Counted from the stretch's first letter, positions 1-13,359 are shown. The stretch is DNA of 64,000 nucleotides from Carposina sasakii (GCA_014607495.2 CP053156.1:5766001-5830000); one strand, 5' to 3'. Notes: generated by a model not told the origin, from the sequence alone. Numbers and translations are program-made.

Positions 1-1350
1 CCCGCATCAGCACAGATAGACTTTTCAAACTAATCAGCTTATAAAGTCCTACGTGGTAAGATGTGAGCATACTACGGGCGTAAATGTAACAATCTAGCTA
101 TATGTTACCAATTAAAATTAATATCTACACATAAATTATTATGTAAATTGCTATTTTAGTAAGCATCTTATACCTCAAGCCTATCATAACACACTTAAGA
201 GGACTTTATTCGTGAATGACGTGATACAAGTCGGGATAGACCTTGGTCTTTGTAACGCACAAAATTGATGTTTTTATGTTTTTGAATGAAAAATAGACAC
301 AAGTTCTGTTAAACATCGTATTCCTTATTTTGAAACATGTAAATATATCCAAGCGACATTTTAGTTTAGGAGCATAGCGAATTCAAGCCAAAAAACACCA
401 TTCGGTTGAAAAAATATTTTAATAGAAATTTTGCTTATAAAATGTAAACAACTATACCTACTAATGTTTTTGAGAGTTGATATTTCATAATATTTTTTTT
501 GTCTTTTTTTGCTTCAGCTGTAAATACCTAGTAGGCTTTAGAAATTACGCAATTTCTGGTATTGACAGGGCTACGTGCCTTAACAAGTCCGAACACAGTT
601 ATAATGTTTACAGTACGCAACCTAAAGCACCTAACTGCTATGGAAACTGTGTTAATAGGAAGTTTGTATGAATACAGGGAAGTTACCTAACTAGCTTAGT
701 TAGCTTGTTAGAAACTGGCTTGTTAAACTTGTGGACAGTGTCATAGAACAGTGTACTCGTACGTAAAGTCCACTGTGAAAAGTGAACACTTGAAGTAAAA
801 AACGCATCTTGCATTGTCGTATTTAAAAATTCTTGAGTAACAAGATTTTTTTATTATTGTAAAACATAGGTGGAAAAATCAAGGAAAATCTTATTTTATA
901 GATCATAAGGCATAGGCGTACTTCTTTATTTATGGCTAAATTACATTTCACTTTAATTTAATAAAAAAGTAGTTATATCAAAACAATTTTACTCTATATC
1001 CCAAGAAATAACTCAATTTTATCAAGTCCAAGTGGATAGAAACGCACACACACTATCAAATCTGTAAATTACATGCATTATTAATAAAGCCCTCTATATT
1101 ATACATACTGAATACAATATAATTTTATGAGAGCATTTGCATAATTGCATCTACATACTTTGTCCACGCCCGCACTTTGTATGATGCAACACTTCTATTT
1201 CCGTGTTTTATGATAGATACAAAGTTAACTTCTATTTTACTGAAAGGAACATTTCCAATAGTAGGTAGGTACCCTAAGGGTATAAAACAAACTATCACTT
1301 CTGTAACAGATCGTCAGTCACAATCACATCGCTTTCCTTTATAGGTATAA
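1..1350. other. AT-rich sequence without a recognised gene
   Basis: Only short frames occur here, none with a recognisable product. It contains the diverged repeat copy at 215-465, which is listed separately. Nothing else stands out. Confidence 0.6.
215..465 (+). repeat. Diverged interspersed repeat, copy 1
   Basis: It aligns in order with 23520-23765. Shared stretches include GACCTTGG, a variant of CTTATTTTGAAACATG, CCAAG, and GCGAATTCAAGCCAAAAAACACCAT against GCGAATTTAAGCCAAGAAACACCAT. Divergence is high. No ends or coding content identify the class. Confidence 0.6.
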
Positions 1351-1615
1351 CTAGTGGCCGCCCGCGACTCCGTCCGCGTGGCCTACAGAAAAAACAAAAT
1401 GTCGAAATTATCCGGGATAGAAACATTTTCCCGGAATAAAAAGTAGCCTATATGTTAAGTGGGGCCTGTCACAATATATTCCTGAAAACTGCATCGAAAT
1501 CGGTTCAGCCGTTCCTGAGATTAGCGTGCACAAACGCACAGACAAACAGACAAACCTACAAACAGACAAACCGACAAAAATTCCAAAAATCATTCTTTTC
1601 GGTACTATTGCGTTG
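1351..1615 (-). mobile_element. Helitron-like non-autonomous copy
   Basis: It begins CTAGTGGCCGCCCGCGAC, the reverse complement of the Helitron 3' end (GC-rich hairpin, then CTAG|T), and continues with the shared body AAAACAAAATGTCGAAATTATC. The same body occurs at 3300, 9000, 31290 and 56110. The 5' end is not clear. Confidence 0.6.
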
Positions 1616-1646
1616 ATAAAGGTATTCTATAAAATTTTTTCTTATA

Positions 1647-1862
1647 CAGGGTGTAACAGAAAAGGTATGTTAAGCGAAAAGCTATGTAAATAGCCCACAA
1701 AATTTGAGACTCGAAATCACATTTTTATTTTTCAAGATTGTATGAAAATTCCTGAGATACTAAAAAATTCTCCATACTATCGGGAAAAATAAACATGTGA
1801 TTTCGTGTCTCAAATTTTGTGGATAGGTTCTCTACAGCGGGCAATTTACATAGCTTTTTGAT
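1647..1862. mobile_element. MITE family 1, right end damaged
   Basis: It starts after TA with CAGGGTGTAACAGAAAAGG and continues with the family body (GTTAAGCGAAAAGCTATG, AAATTTGAGACTCGAAATCAC). Full copies elsewhere end in the inverse sequence followed by TA. Here the right end decays into GATAGAAGAATAGATAG repeats. Confidence 0.8.
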
Positions 1863-3243
1863 AGAATAGAAGAATAGATAGAAGAATAGATAGAAGATAA
1901 CGTTCTGTTGCTGTATGTATTTGATAGGATTCTTTTTATAATCTAGTAGACCTACATTATAATGTTACAGCAATGCCCTTTTCACGGAATTACATTAATT
2001 CCTCGTACATATTACATTTTTGTGCTTGCGTTGAAAAATATGGCAAAAACACCAATCAACTGGGATCCATTACAAAAATATAATTTGTGCCAGTATAGGC
2101 ACTCAACGTAATGAAATTTGGAGATTCATATTTCGTATTTTTGAGTCAAAGCAATATTGAATTAGAAAACTTGGAAATGGATAATCTCAATTCAAAATCA
2201 ATACAAAATCAACTACTCTATACCTAAGTGGGCACCATTATGTATCTACATCATATTCCTCTATGTCTCTTGTTTTCGAAAATATTTCAAACAACCGGAA
2301 GTAAACATACGTACTCCCTTAATAAGCAGATATACTTATTTAAATACATAATGTAGGTGTACCTATATGATACTCGTAATTTCTGATCCCATTGAAAAAA
2401 CAATTTCTACAAAGAAGATAACAACTTTACAAACGCTCATTGTATTGCAAACCGTAAATTGTGGTATCCAATAAATCAGACCGATAAATCTTAAACTCAG
2501 CCCGACATGCAGGGTCCGAGGGTCCTTGCAGTCTGATGAATTAAATATATGGACCGGACATGTCCACCAATTTGCCCAGTAAATATGATGCAGCCTTTAT
2601 TAAGATTTGTACCAACTGCATAAGTCTCAAGTACTTTTTTATCCTCGTCTAGACAAAGCGCCTCAATAAGTTTATGTCAAAAAGAACAAGATAGCTTTTA
2701 TGTATCGATATTCGCCATTATGGCTCAGCTTAATAACTTAGTATTGAGTAAATACTACGTTTACATAGATAATCTGAAAACCCTCTATAATTGCCCACAA
2801 TTTTTGTGTTTGTTACAATACTAAACATAACCGTTCGTAACTTGCACTCTTGTAGTTCTTCTATGGTGAAATACGTAACCCTAGATTTCATTTTGTCTGC
2901 AAATTAGTACACGTGCCGTCTTGTTAGACAGAGACGTTATCCGAAATAGATTTCAAATTATTCCGTTTAAGGGAAATTTCCACCAACTTTTAATGGAAGT
3001 TTAAAAAGATAAATAGGTACGTAGTTAAGGTGACTCCGTGCTCGATAATAATTCCAAAATGCATGTACTTACCTACTGAGTTTATTTATTAAAGTTTCGA
3101 GAAAGATTTACGCAATTTGCGAGTCCCACGAATTTCTTGAAATGAACATAGATCGCGAACAATGTTTGAAAGCTTCAACGTAACAGTCATTCCAAATTCA
3201 AAATGGATTGTTCTTCGTTCACACTTTGCCTATATATTTGACA
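1863..3243. other. AT-rich sequence without a recognised feature
   Basis: No coding frame, SINE box or clear inverted repeat was seen in this stretch. Confidence 0.5.
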
Positions 3244-3587
3244 CTAGTGGACGCCTGAAACTCCGTCCGCGCCCGATCGTACTTACTGCAGAACAAACAA
3301 AATGTCGAAATTATCCAGGATAAAAATGTTAACCCGGGATAATACCTATGTGTTATTATTTTTTTTGTACACTTAAACACATTACATTTTTATTAACAAA
3401 AATGAAATATTATAAGTAACAGGGTGTTTGACTAAAATATAATCCTAGCAAAGTCCACTGTTATTCTTATATGTAAGCTATATTATTGTGAAGTTTCATT
3501 AAAATCCATTTAGTAGTTTTTGCGCAAAAGAGCAACAAACATACATACATCCTCACAAACTTTCGCGTTTATAATATTAGTCGGATT
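3244..3587 (-). mobile_element. Helitron-like non-autonomous copy
   Basis: The lower end CTAGTGGACGCCTG and the upper end CGCGTTTATAATATTAG correspond, on the minus strand, to the 3' CTAG and 5' TAATATTATAAA ends of lepidopteran Helitrons. About 344 bp long, with no coding content. Confidence 0.6.
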
Positions 3588-4085
3588 ATTATGAACGATT
3601 GAAATGTGTGCGTTTGCTAAATTATCTGCAAAGTGGTAGAAAAAGGAACTACAGTCACCACGTTGAAATATTTTATCATTTCGTTCGGTAACACACGGCG
3701 ACATCTTCAGTTTACTACTAAGTTGGTAAATCGACTAGAGAAATGTGACACACATACGAGTAACTAAGGGTTTCCACACATGCAGCAGCGTCGATTCACG
3801 ATGCGACGTCGTCACTTCGTGGAAATCTACTCGTATCTACTTTTTTTTTTGTTAATAAAAAACGTTATAATTCATCCTGCATTTTATTGATGACACGTGT
3901 GGGTAAATAAATAAATATTATTATTCTTTGCTCGAAAACATACTATTCAATTATTACAATGAGCGCGGCGGCGGCGGAATATTATAAAATAAGCATTTAT
4001 AGGTAATATTAAGTAAATGTAGAGTAACAGTATAAGTTCGCTATAATACTGTTGTAGTTCATACATATATGAATGCGGTAGCCAA

Positions 4086-4625
4086 AGCGTTCGCTAAAAC
4101 TTATGCAGAACTTCCTACCCATATCGGCCAAGATCACGTTAGTCAACGCTCTGTTGCTCCCAATCATTGACTATGCTGATGTCTGCTACCCAGACATTAC
4201 AGAGGAACTCTTAAATAAGTTGGACCACCTTCTCAACATGTGTATTCGATATAATTTTTGTATTGCGTAAATATGACCACATATCCTAATATCGTGCACA
4301 GCTAAACTGGCTCAATATTAGACATCGACGTAATCTTCACCTACTTTCCTTCTTGTTCAATACCCTGAACCATCCTCTTGCTCCCCAACATATTCCCGAA
4401 CGCTTCGAGTTCTTCTCCTCCTACGATAGACCACTCTGGTCTAGCCGCAACAAAACCCTCCGTGAGCCCGAGCGCAATGCTGCTTTGTATTCTGACTCTT
4501 TTACTGCCACTGCTGTTCGCTTATAGAACGATCTATAAGTAACGATTCGGAAGTCTTCTACTGTGGAGTTATTTAAGTCGAGAGAAATTTTACAGAGAAA
4601 AATAACAGCGCGGGAAAACAACTGA
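4086..4625 (+). pseudogene. Non-LTR reverse transcriptase, C-terminal fragment
   Basis: Translating with at least one frame change gives LVNALLLPIIDYADVCYPDI, then LLNMCIRY, YDHIS, LNIRHRRNLH, and LFNTLNHPLAPQHIPERFEF. This is the C-terminal part of a Jockey/CR1-type reverse transcriptase. An extra base near 4253 shifts the frame, and stops follow. The 5' part is absent. The end is followed by a 30-bp tandem duplication. Confidence 0.82.
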
Positions 4626-4670
4626 CATAGACCCAGCGTCGATCAAGGTCGGTGGCCGACTGAGGGAGGG

Positions 4671-4730
4671 TAGAGGGACGTTTATTTCCATACAAATATG
4701 TAGAGGGACGTTTATTTCCATACAAATATG
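4671..4730 (+). repeat. Exact 30-bp tandem duplication
   Basis: Two identical adjacent 30-bp units (4671-4700 and 4701-4730) starting TAGAGGGACGTTTATTTCC. They lie just past the reverse-transcriptase fragment, probably in its 3' UTR. Confidence 0.95.
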
Positions 4731-5016
4731 AGCGGGGACTAGCTTAAACTAAAAGAACGTAAGCGACAAAACATATTACGCGTTTTAATTAAAAACTACA
4801 CAATATGTTTAAAATGTACAACCATACGTTTTGGGAGTATGTTTAGACAAGTCTATTGATACAAAAATTGAGGCTTAAATCGCTCTGGTTTGCCTGTAAA
4901 ATGAACAAATTTGATAAAATAGAGTATCTTTAATAGAGTAGGTATCTTTAACACAATTTTTTATCGTAAAAAAGTCTATGAATCGTGTTTCTGCAACCAC
5001 AGAAAGTGAGATAATA

Positions 5017-5396
5017 CAGGATGATTTTTGGTCGTCAACGTTCCCGAAAACTACGGAATCTCCTCATCATCACGATCATTTTTCTCCATGGAAGCATACC
5101 TGGGAAGTGTCTGGTTTCCAAAATATTAGGGTCCAACGTTGAGTAAATAGACTGCGTTTTTCTGCATAAATGCACATAGACGCGCGTATCAAGATTTTTT
5201 CACGAGAAATAATTAATATCTGTCTATAAAAAAACTAACATAAACACTAGACACTATAAATTTGGCCCGATCAAGTAATAAAAATTTTTTTTTTCATTTT
5301 TTTTTTTTCCCAACATTTTTTTTTGGCATAAACTTACTTTATTTGATGTATAGAGAACGTACCCATCGTTAATGGTGGCCACAAAAAAACATCCTG
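5017..5396. mobile_element. MITE family 2, copy 1
   Basis: The ends are CAGGATGATTTTTGGTC and GGCCACAAAAAAACATCCTG, each flanked by TA. The same element occurs at 28285-28625 and, reversed, at 47044-47429. Non-coding. The TA flanks suggest a Tc1/mariner-type origin, which is inferred. Confidence 0.85.
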
Positions 5397-7290
5397 TATA
5401 GTGTAGAATTCGATTATTAAATATCACTTTCCTATATTTTGTAATGGCTTAGAAAAATCGACTTAACTAACGCCAATTTTAGCGATTCGTCATCTTAAAT
5501 AAAATATCTCGTCTAAGAAAGGATGGTCAACATAATTTATCTTCTTCAATTTCAGTGTAGTGGGTTTTACGTGGTTTTACCTCGGTACCGTTCTTGAGTA
5601 ATGAGCAGGAATCCGATATTTATAGGTTAGCCTTAAATCATGGAAATTGAGATACTTTATTTAAAGACATTGTTTAAATTGGAAGCTCAATAGGGTATAA
5701 AACTGAGCGTGTTCTTATCTTTAAGCCCTTTTGAAGCCTAATCGTTAGTTTCTCAGATATTGCGATTTTTTTTATTATTTGCAGACTAGTCTTTTTATAA
5801 GTATTTAGTTCATATAAATGAATTTTGCGATAATGTAATGTGAAAGATCAACCTTTGTATCAACTGTTTTGATAGTTCGTAGTGATACTCGTATTATATA
5901 AATATTGTATATTATGTCTGAAGAAATGTACATTAGATATTATTATATTACGCATGACATGTCATTTCCACTTGTTAAGTTTCATTTAGTGATAGGTATA
6001 TGTGACGATAGCCTAGTAATTTGGATTTTCTAGAATAAATCACTTTACATTATCAACTTAGATAGATATTAACTTCACTGTGTTACATCATATTTTTTGT
6101 AGCTTTCTACAATAACATACAACGCTAAATTTATATTAGGACGATAAAGACTAACTAAACTTTCCAAAATCAAATAAAATATGTAACCCCCTTACAAACT
6201 TTCTTAGGAGTTGATTATTCCATTGGTTTCTCTGTGGGGTTTCTTCGTGACAAAAACTACTAAATTGTTTCCAACGCGATTTGTCGGAAATTTTATACAC
6301 TTTCACAGATGGAAAAGTTGACTCATACTCATTATTTTCTGTAAAATACAATATTAAAATACATAGGTACTCAATTCGGTATGTAATGCACATCCGAAAA
6401 GCCTCGGTAACAAAATAAATAAATTATGAAATCATATATCTTCGAAAAATAATCTCAAACCTACCTAAGCATCTGAAGTACTAACTAACTATTTCTTTGA
6501 ATAAGTAAATGGTAAATTCATTCATAATACAAACTCAATTTAGTTGAATTCATCTCAGAATCTTGAATTCTTCAGTCGCTATTTTCCGGCCCTATTACCA
6601 TCTGCCTTTTCACACGATGCCTAAGTCCTGCTGGATATTTTTATGACATCGATTTTAAACGAGGCTGACACAGTGTAAAATTGTGATTAAAAATCAGATC
6701 ATGTTTTTGGCCTATTCGTCGATCAAATCAAGTCAATTTGAGTCAAGTCAAGCGTTCGTCCATGTCACTAGGATTATTAAAACATACGAAAGTATAGGCC
6801 ATTCTTTTACTAAACAAATAATTGTTAAATGGAATAATTACAATTTACACATAGAAACAAATGCATGGCGTCTTTTTCTACTCAGACCCAATCAGAAAAA
6901 GCAAGACGATGTGTGTGCTAGTTCTCGATTGAAATCTAGATTACCATTGCCAAGTTGACCTTAATAAATTAAGGGTCTAATTTATATCTATTAATATCAT
7001 CGTAAACAAGCGCATAATTTGAAAGTTGTACCACTGTAAAATTGTAATTTACTATACACTATCCAAAGATACTTAGGGCTCACAACGATAGCAATCTTTA
7101 CTGCAGGTGGAGTGGCTGTAAAGGGGCTAAGCTCTCTCCTCACAGGAATAAAAGTTTAACGTCCTGTAGAGAATGTTCAGAGCGGTTTTATTGTGTTAGA
7201 AATAAATCTAAAAACTCTAAGCTAGTTTTAAGATGACGATTAAATTCGTATATGAGCTTTTATTATTAATGTACGCACAAATATGAATAC

Positions 7291-7380
7291 AGGGTGTAAC
7301 AGATGGGATATGTTAAGATACAAAAGATGGAAATATGGGCTTTAGTGATAGGAAGCCTGTGCAGAAAATTTTACTAATAA
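7291..7380 (+). mobile_element. MITE family 1, decayed left part
   Basis: It starts CAGGGTGTAACAGATGGG ATATGTTAAG, then loses similarity after about 90 bp. Only one end remains. Confidence 0.55.
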
Positions 7381-7837
7381 ACTACATAGATCTTGCGAGT
7401 TTATCCATTATGTGTAAGCTTTTTGTTTTTATACTTTAATATAAATTCCATGATAATTAGGTACCTACTAAAGTAGGTGACAAAGCACCAAAGAGTACCA
7501 AAGCGAAGGTACTTTCTAATCTAAATTATTACGTTCCATAAACGACATTATTAAGCTGAAGGAAATTGAAAAGCGAACAAGATGACAGAGAGGATTCAAG
7601 TTATCTCGATGAGATCTAGTTAGGGACCTTCCTAAATAAACTTTTATTTAACTCGGCCTTTTTGGAATTCAGTATTTACGGAGATACTCGTACGATAGAT
7701 TAGGCGAGATAGCCTATTTCTGTTAGTTTATGCGCGTATTTATAAACAAGTAAAAGGTTAACTTGATCGATTCGGCGGGCAAAGCTAGAAGCAGGTGCAA
7801 TCTTTTGTTACAATAAAAATTAATTTATATATGGCTT

Positions 7838-7925
7838 GCAAGTGATGTTTTCTGGTAGATAAGTTATAGTTTGTTTCTAAAGATAATGGCTGTATGGACA
7901 TATTTCTCCTGCCTTTCCTTCGAGA
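7838..7925 (-). repeat. Interspersed repeat, fragment
   Basis: GATAATGGCTGTATGGACAT and GCCTTTCCTTCGAGATAAAC recur at 45965-46012 and, inverted, at 42430-42480. GTTTTCTGGTAGATAAGTTA recurs inverted near 42718. The class is unknown. Confidence 0.6.
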
Positions 7926-8479
7926 TAAACTAAACAAAAAAAGATTTTCTTGGTCTATCGCTTGTAAACATAGCTGCTATCAATCGTTAGAATTTATTGG
8001 TCAAACGTTGGTTGGTTCGATAACTTTGCGATCTTTGCTGTCGGTCGTAAAATGTTGCATTGTCCAAAGCCCCTGAAGAGATGAGATAATTTTCTCATTC
8101 CTGTTTCCCAGAGTGTAGTTCTGTTCATAGTTAATTGTGTGCCCAGTTGTTAGGGTTTTTACGAGCCAATTACTTTAAGAGTTTTTGTATCCTATTTTAA
8201 TAGAGGGCGTTCTTAATTCTCTTTTCTTTTATCCGTATTGCAAGAGCACCTGATACCTTCGATTTAGTTTAATAAATTATACCTATAACTGTAGGGGTAT
8301 CTCTGATTTAATGTTGTCCTATTTCTGTTACAATTACAAATTCGAATCCGTCTAATATTTTCTACCTACGTACACCTGCGAAGAGTAAAAAGTCCTAGGG
8401 TAAAAAATTATACTTCCTGTCCCAGATACCGTAGGCAGGCATAATCTATCAGTAATGTGTTTATATGGGAAAATAATAA

Positions 8480-8625
8480 GGACTTCCAAAACCCTACCTA
8501 CTTAGCGTGGAAAAGTAAACTAGTGATTTTGAGTCTCCAATTTAGTGCAGACAGTTTCTCGATAGTGGGATTTGATATTTTCATAACATCCGCTTAACAT
8601 TCCCCTTTTATCCATTCTGTATTAG
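8480..8625. mobile_element. MITE family 1, decayed
   Basis: Weak but ordered similarity to the family body (GTGATTTTGAGTCTCCAATTT, TTCTCGATAGTGGG, CGCTTAACATTCCCC, TTTATCCATTCTG). The ends are degraded. Confidence 0.45.
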
Positions 8626-8963
8626 TCTTCTCTGTATTTCATTTCAAAAAGTTTTACCTTTACTACAAATACATTTAACCGACAGTTTTTCTTTATACAG
8701 TTTTTTTCGACAATATCGTTATGTTTCTATTTTGAAATCATTTGATACGATTGTTTCCTGAAACTACTGAACAAAGTGTTTTGTAGCTTAGGTACCTACA
8801 TAATTAGCTTCATACTACAGCTATTTTGTGTGTCAAAGAGAACAAGCGCTATATACAGGAGAAAATTGCACGTTTCTAAGTAGAGGTTAATTGAGGAGGT
8901 CCGCAGGGTATACATGGAGTATAGACACAATACGGAGGTGGCCTAATGTTAGTTTATAGAAAA

Positions 8964-9178
8964 CTAGTGGACGCCCGCGACTACGACTACCTAAAAAAAC
9001 AAAATGTCGAAATTATCCGGGACAAACTGTGCCCTATTTGTTATTCTGATATGTAAGCTATATTATTTTGAAGTTGCATCAAAATCCTTTCAGTAGTTTT
9101 TGCGTGAAAGAGCAACAAACATCCTTACATACATACATCGTCACAAAATTCAGCGTTTATTATTCGTAGTAGGATAAT
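8964..9178 (-). mobile_element. Helitron-like non-autonomous copy
   Basis: It begins CTAGTGGACGCCCGCGACTA, with body AACAAAATGTCGAAATTATC and upper end CAGCGTTTATTATTCGTAGT. Same family as 3244-3587, shorter. Confidence 0.6.
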
Positions 9179-9814
9179 GTCTAGTAAGCGGTAGAGAAGA
9201 TAGGACATCTTCTCCGAACAAATACTCTTATCCTCCGACAAAGACCCATACTAAATATTGAATTTTCAGCACGAAGGACATTTCATAAGTTAACCTCTGA
9301 CCATAATTTTGACCTATTCTACAGCCGCACAGCAGCTATTAAGCTATTGATTACAAAGAGGTATTTTGAAGCACTGGATGGCGATGGTTGATTCTCACTG
9401 GTTAGCAATCTTTTTTTATTATTTTAAATTTTCTCGTTCAGTCAGTGATACCACATTTTGTCAGTAATATTTTTTGCTTCTTTCATATAATGTTACCTGC
9501 AATATATAGTATGGGGAACTCATCAATACTGGACTAGACTCTACTATAGAGTACACTTAAGCTATACAGCGCCAATATAGCTTCGTTCTATTTTGCCCAG
9601 CGCAGCGAAAACAAAAATGATCTCGTTTACATACCTACTTGCACTTACTACATAATACTGAATAATGCAGTTTCATTTAAGATTTCAAGAAGTATGTAAT
9701 TGGTAGATCGCGCAAAGTGAAGTCAGTGTATAGTCATAAGCAATAAAATGTATACACAAATGTAGTTATGCCCTTGCTCATACATGCTCATTGCTCATCT
9801 CATGACTGTAAAAT

Positions 9815-10117
9815 GACGGCCGACTGGTCTAGTAGGTAGTGACCCTGCCTGCGACGCCATAGGTCCTGGGTTCGAATCCCGGTAGGTGCAAACATTGATA
9901 TGATGAATATCAATGTTTGTTTCCTGATGTTTCTATACTTATCTATGTATTTATATACCGTTGCTTAGTACCCACGACACGAAGACCTTAGGGATCTTAA
10001 TGTGGGACTAGGTTAATATGTTGTGTAATGTATAATATAAAATAACCAGTAATGGTTTATGTAAACACTATTGGCACGAACTATTGTGAGTTGTGTAGAA
10101 ATAAATAAATAAATAAA
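9815..10117 (+). mobile_element. tRNA-derived SINE, copy 1
   Basis: An A-box-like TGGTCTAGTAGGTAGTG is followed 30 bp on by the B box GGTTCGAATCCC, then a conserved body (CCCACGACACGAAGACC, GTGGGACTAGG) and an AAATAAATAAATAA tail. Near-identical heads occur at 55810 and 59666, so this is a repeat and not a tRNA gene. Confidence 0.9.
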
Positions 10118-10153
10118 GATAGATCTTGAGTCTAACCAAGTTGGTCACCCGAA

Positions 10154-10532
10154 GAGGGCAACAGCGCAAAATGACAACGTTTTATAACCTTTAAACGGAA
10201 CGTTTTTTGTTATTTAGCTTTGGTTTGGCTAAATTGACAGCGTTTCAGACATTTTTAACGTCTATCTTTGGCTTTAAACGTTGTCAAAATTTAGCGCGAT
10301 ACGAAATGTGCATAACATAACGTTTTTGGTTGTGGTTTATTGGTAAATACTTTTGCGCGATTGCCCTCCTGAAGGGCCCTCCTGGAGGGAAATAGCGCAA
10401 CGTACGTTGGCCCAGCCCAATATACGTTAAAAATATCTAAAACGCAGTCAAATGAACAGCTAGACCAAAGCTATACCATTTCCAAAAACGTTCCGTTGAA
10501 AGGTTAAAACGTTGTCATTTTGCGCGATAGCC
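10154..10532. mobile_element. Palindromic MITE with long inverted repeats
   Basis: The left arm GAGGGCAACAGCGCAAAATG then ACAACGTTTTATAACC and AACGGAACGTTTTT is matched inverted at the right end (AAAAACGTTCCGTTGAAAGG, AACGTTGTCATTTTGCGCG, TAGCCCTC). The arms are at least 60 bp. The centre has a small palindrome, CCCTCCTGAAGGGCCC. Non-coding. The superfamily is not clear. Confidence 0.85.
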
Positions 10533-10789
10533 CTCTGGTCTATACCGATAATACCAGCTCCTCCTTATATGCTTCATGATGGTGTCCAATTCGCAAAGGC
10601 TTCGATGGCGTACGTGATCGAGCTGTATAGTAGCTTTAAGTAGATTGGGGATTTCCTACATAAATATAAAGTTTAATATGGGCATTGGTAATTATCGAAA
10701 ACCCCCGAAGGTCAACGGTAGATACAGATAAGATTAAACTTTCTGAAAATAGAATAGGTAGATATGTGCAGAATTTGGAACAAGGTATA

Positions 10790-11036
10790 CAGGGTGTAAC
10801 AGAAAGGGTATGTTAAGCGAAAAGCTATGTAAATAGCCCACTATAGAGATCCTATTTCCAAAATTTGAGACTCTAAATCATATTTTTATTTTTCAAGATT
10901 GTATGGACATTCCTGAGTTGTTTCGGAATTCTTCATACTATCTGGAAAAATATAAATGTGAATTTGAGTCTGAAATTTTGGAAATAGGTTCTCTATAATA
11001 GCTTTTCGCTTAATATACCCTTTCTGTTACACCCTG
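10790..11036. mobile_element. MITE family 1, full copy
   Basis: The ends CAGGGTGTAACAGAAAGGG and CCCTTTCTGTTACACCCTG are flanked by TA on both sides. The copy is 247 bp and folds back along most of its length. Confidence 0.92.
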
Positions 11037-11141
11037 TATACCTTTTAAAATTCATATAACAATATCATTTTATACTTATAGGAAAAATAATAATCCTTAC
11101 TAATAATATGCACCCCTAATACGAAATTCTGTCTACGAGTC

Positions 11142-11192
11142 TGTTCTGTCTGTCTCTGATCTGTCTGTTCTGTCTGTCTCTGATCTGTCTGT
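11142..11192 (+). repeat. Tandem repeat, about 24-bp unit
   Basis: GTTCTGTCTGTCTCTGATCT occurs twice in tandem within a CTGT-rich stretch. Confidence 0.8.
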
Positions 11193-11359
11193 TGTGCTCT
11201 CACGCCATCCTGTGGACGGACATAAGCTATACTTTAATGCAAAATAAGGGATAGAAGGGTTAAAATAGGGATGAAAGTTCGTATAGAAACTACGTCATTT
11301 TCAAAGTTAGATGCTCGAAACTTATTTAAGTGGTAAAAATAACAACGGGCTTTCACTAG

Positions 11360-11640
11360 TGAATGATGTCACAATTGCAAGCAATGTATTCGTTTGAGGC
11401 TCAAAGTACAAATGTACCTACAAAACTAACATTATAACATGGTATCTTTGAAAAAAAAATGTTTGTTAACCTTCAGATGGATTTATGTAAAAATAAATTA
11501 TAATATTAATGTAACTTTGGACCTCAATATCTTGGAAACCCGTGGTTTCCCAGGGGTGCTTCCATAGAAAAAAAATATCGTGATATTACAAAGAATACGA
11601 GGTATTAAAAGAACAAAGTTGTCTTTTTATACCCAGTATG
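11360..11640 (+). mobile_element. MITE family 3, partial copy
   Basis: Similar over its length to 14860-15071, sharing GCAAGCAATGTATTCGTTTG, CTTTGGACCTCAATATCTTG, and the right end GTTGTCTTTTTATACCCAG. The left end is missing. Confidence 0.75.
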
Positions 11641-13359
11641 TACAAAATTATAAGGAGAGAGTGAAGATATAATAAACAAATGCCTAAATAATATGAGGTG
11701 GGATTGGGATTAGATACTAACTACTGATGATCAAGTAGCAACTGTAATCAGTAATCTACATACAAAAAAATCATAAGAAAAAATTATACATATAGCATTC
11801 AAATACAACATTAACCCTTGATTGATGATACAGCAATTTCTCGCCGATATTATGATGCCGGCCAAAATAAATATGGATACAAATTTTATGGCAGTCTCGT
11901 AAAAATGGCTGAAATAAACGATAAAACGGTTCATATCCTTTTAAATATTACCATCGAAGTTTTATTAGCCTTTCGATGGAAGTTCTACTTGGTCAGAATT
12001 TCATAATGGGGTAGCCAGAATTAAAAATCTCGAAGGAGATCCTTTTCATAGCCTGGGCCAGATGTTAAAGATCAGTAACAAGTTGATAGTTCATCGCCTG
12101 GAAGAATACCTACCCCTTCACAGAGCTATTAATAACTAGATAAACTAAGTGTATGTACTTGGCATGTAAAAATAGACTTAAGAATTAAAATAGACACTCG
12201 TTCTCGAGCCAGGACTGAATGAATTAGGGCTGATAGAAGTGGTTTGCAATCCCTTTTTATACACCAAGTAGAAAAATTTGCCTTGTCTAGTTATTACTTA
12301 GCTCTGTGGATTTGTTAAAAGTGAGACATCTCGCTCTCACCAAATTCATCATGCGGGTGCAGTTCTATTTAAATTTACCTTGCCTTCCCTACCTAAATAA
12401 TTGCCTTGATAAAATTCCTCCTCTTCCTTATGTACACATCTTGGTTTTGGAAAGGGCATTCTGGGTAGATACCTATATCTACTACTTAGGTATTATAGGT
12501 ATAAGTATTATAAGATGAGATGCTTTTATTTATTTATTTATTTTATTTAGAACACCAAACAGCACAACAAAATAATTATGCTAGTTATAAAATAACCTTA
12601 ACATAAGCCAAGAAGCAGGTGTCCCTAACGTAACATAACATGTTATCACTGAGCGGACAATTCTTTTCGTAGGTACATATAGTTTTTTGTTTTATAAGCT
12701 ATGATACAAAAAATATGTTATGAAAATGTAAATGTTACTAATCCCTTGACACGCAGATACAAGTCAGGGCAGTACATTATTAAAACTAACAATGGAAGGC
12801 AGGAGATGCATAATGCATAATGATAATTAAGTTACCTACAAATAATAAGTTTGACTTCCTTTTGACGTGAGAATGGAGACTATACGTACTACTAAGCGGA
12901 GATTTTATTGTTTCATACATACATACGGCTGGCTGCTTCACGGAGATATTTTTCGATCCTTTTGCGAGTACAAACAATTTATAACATTGAAAAACAAGTC
13001 CTGAGTTTGCAGGTTGGATATACTAGTTGTTCATTCTGTTCATTTTGGGGTGCGAACATAGAAAGTAACATATACCTAAAAAGACAATCGACAAACAAGT
13101 TGTTAATGCTTTCATGTCGAATAAATGATTTTGAATTGTTCTTACTTCAAAATCGTAGACAGGTAGTCCTAGTGCCTATCCATAGGTACGTATCTACTAT
13201 TATCTACCTATCAAAAAGTTTCTTCGATTGCCACAAAACATTTTTCTCGAAAAAACATGTTAACCTAAAAGCCTTATGAATTGCAAATTGTTTCCAACAC
13301 GTGGAGTGGAAACAGCGGTATAAAATTATCATTAATGATAAAACGAGGAATATTATGTA
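11641..13359. other. AT-rich sequence without a recognised gene
   Basis: The longest open frame (12908-13279, 123 codons, plus) has no recognisable motif and no splice or start context I can support. An ATTTATTTATTTATTTTATTT run lies at 12525. Confidence 0.5.

Larger units (their letters stand above)
5397..9814. other. Repeat debris, no recognised gene
   Basis: Apart from decayed MITE family 1 pieces (7291-7380 and 8480-8625), a repeat shared with 42430-42765 (7838-7925) and a Helitron-like copy (8964-9178), this stretch shows no recognisable content. Frames at 6151-6393 and 6683-6958 have no recognisable product. Confidence 0.5.

Noticed and set aside
12908..13279. A 123-codon plus-strand frame
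   Set aside because: No motif, no bias I can judge, no splice context; probably chance in AT-rich DNA.
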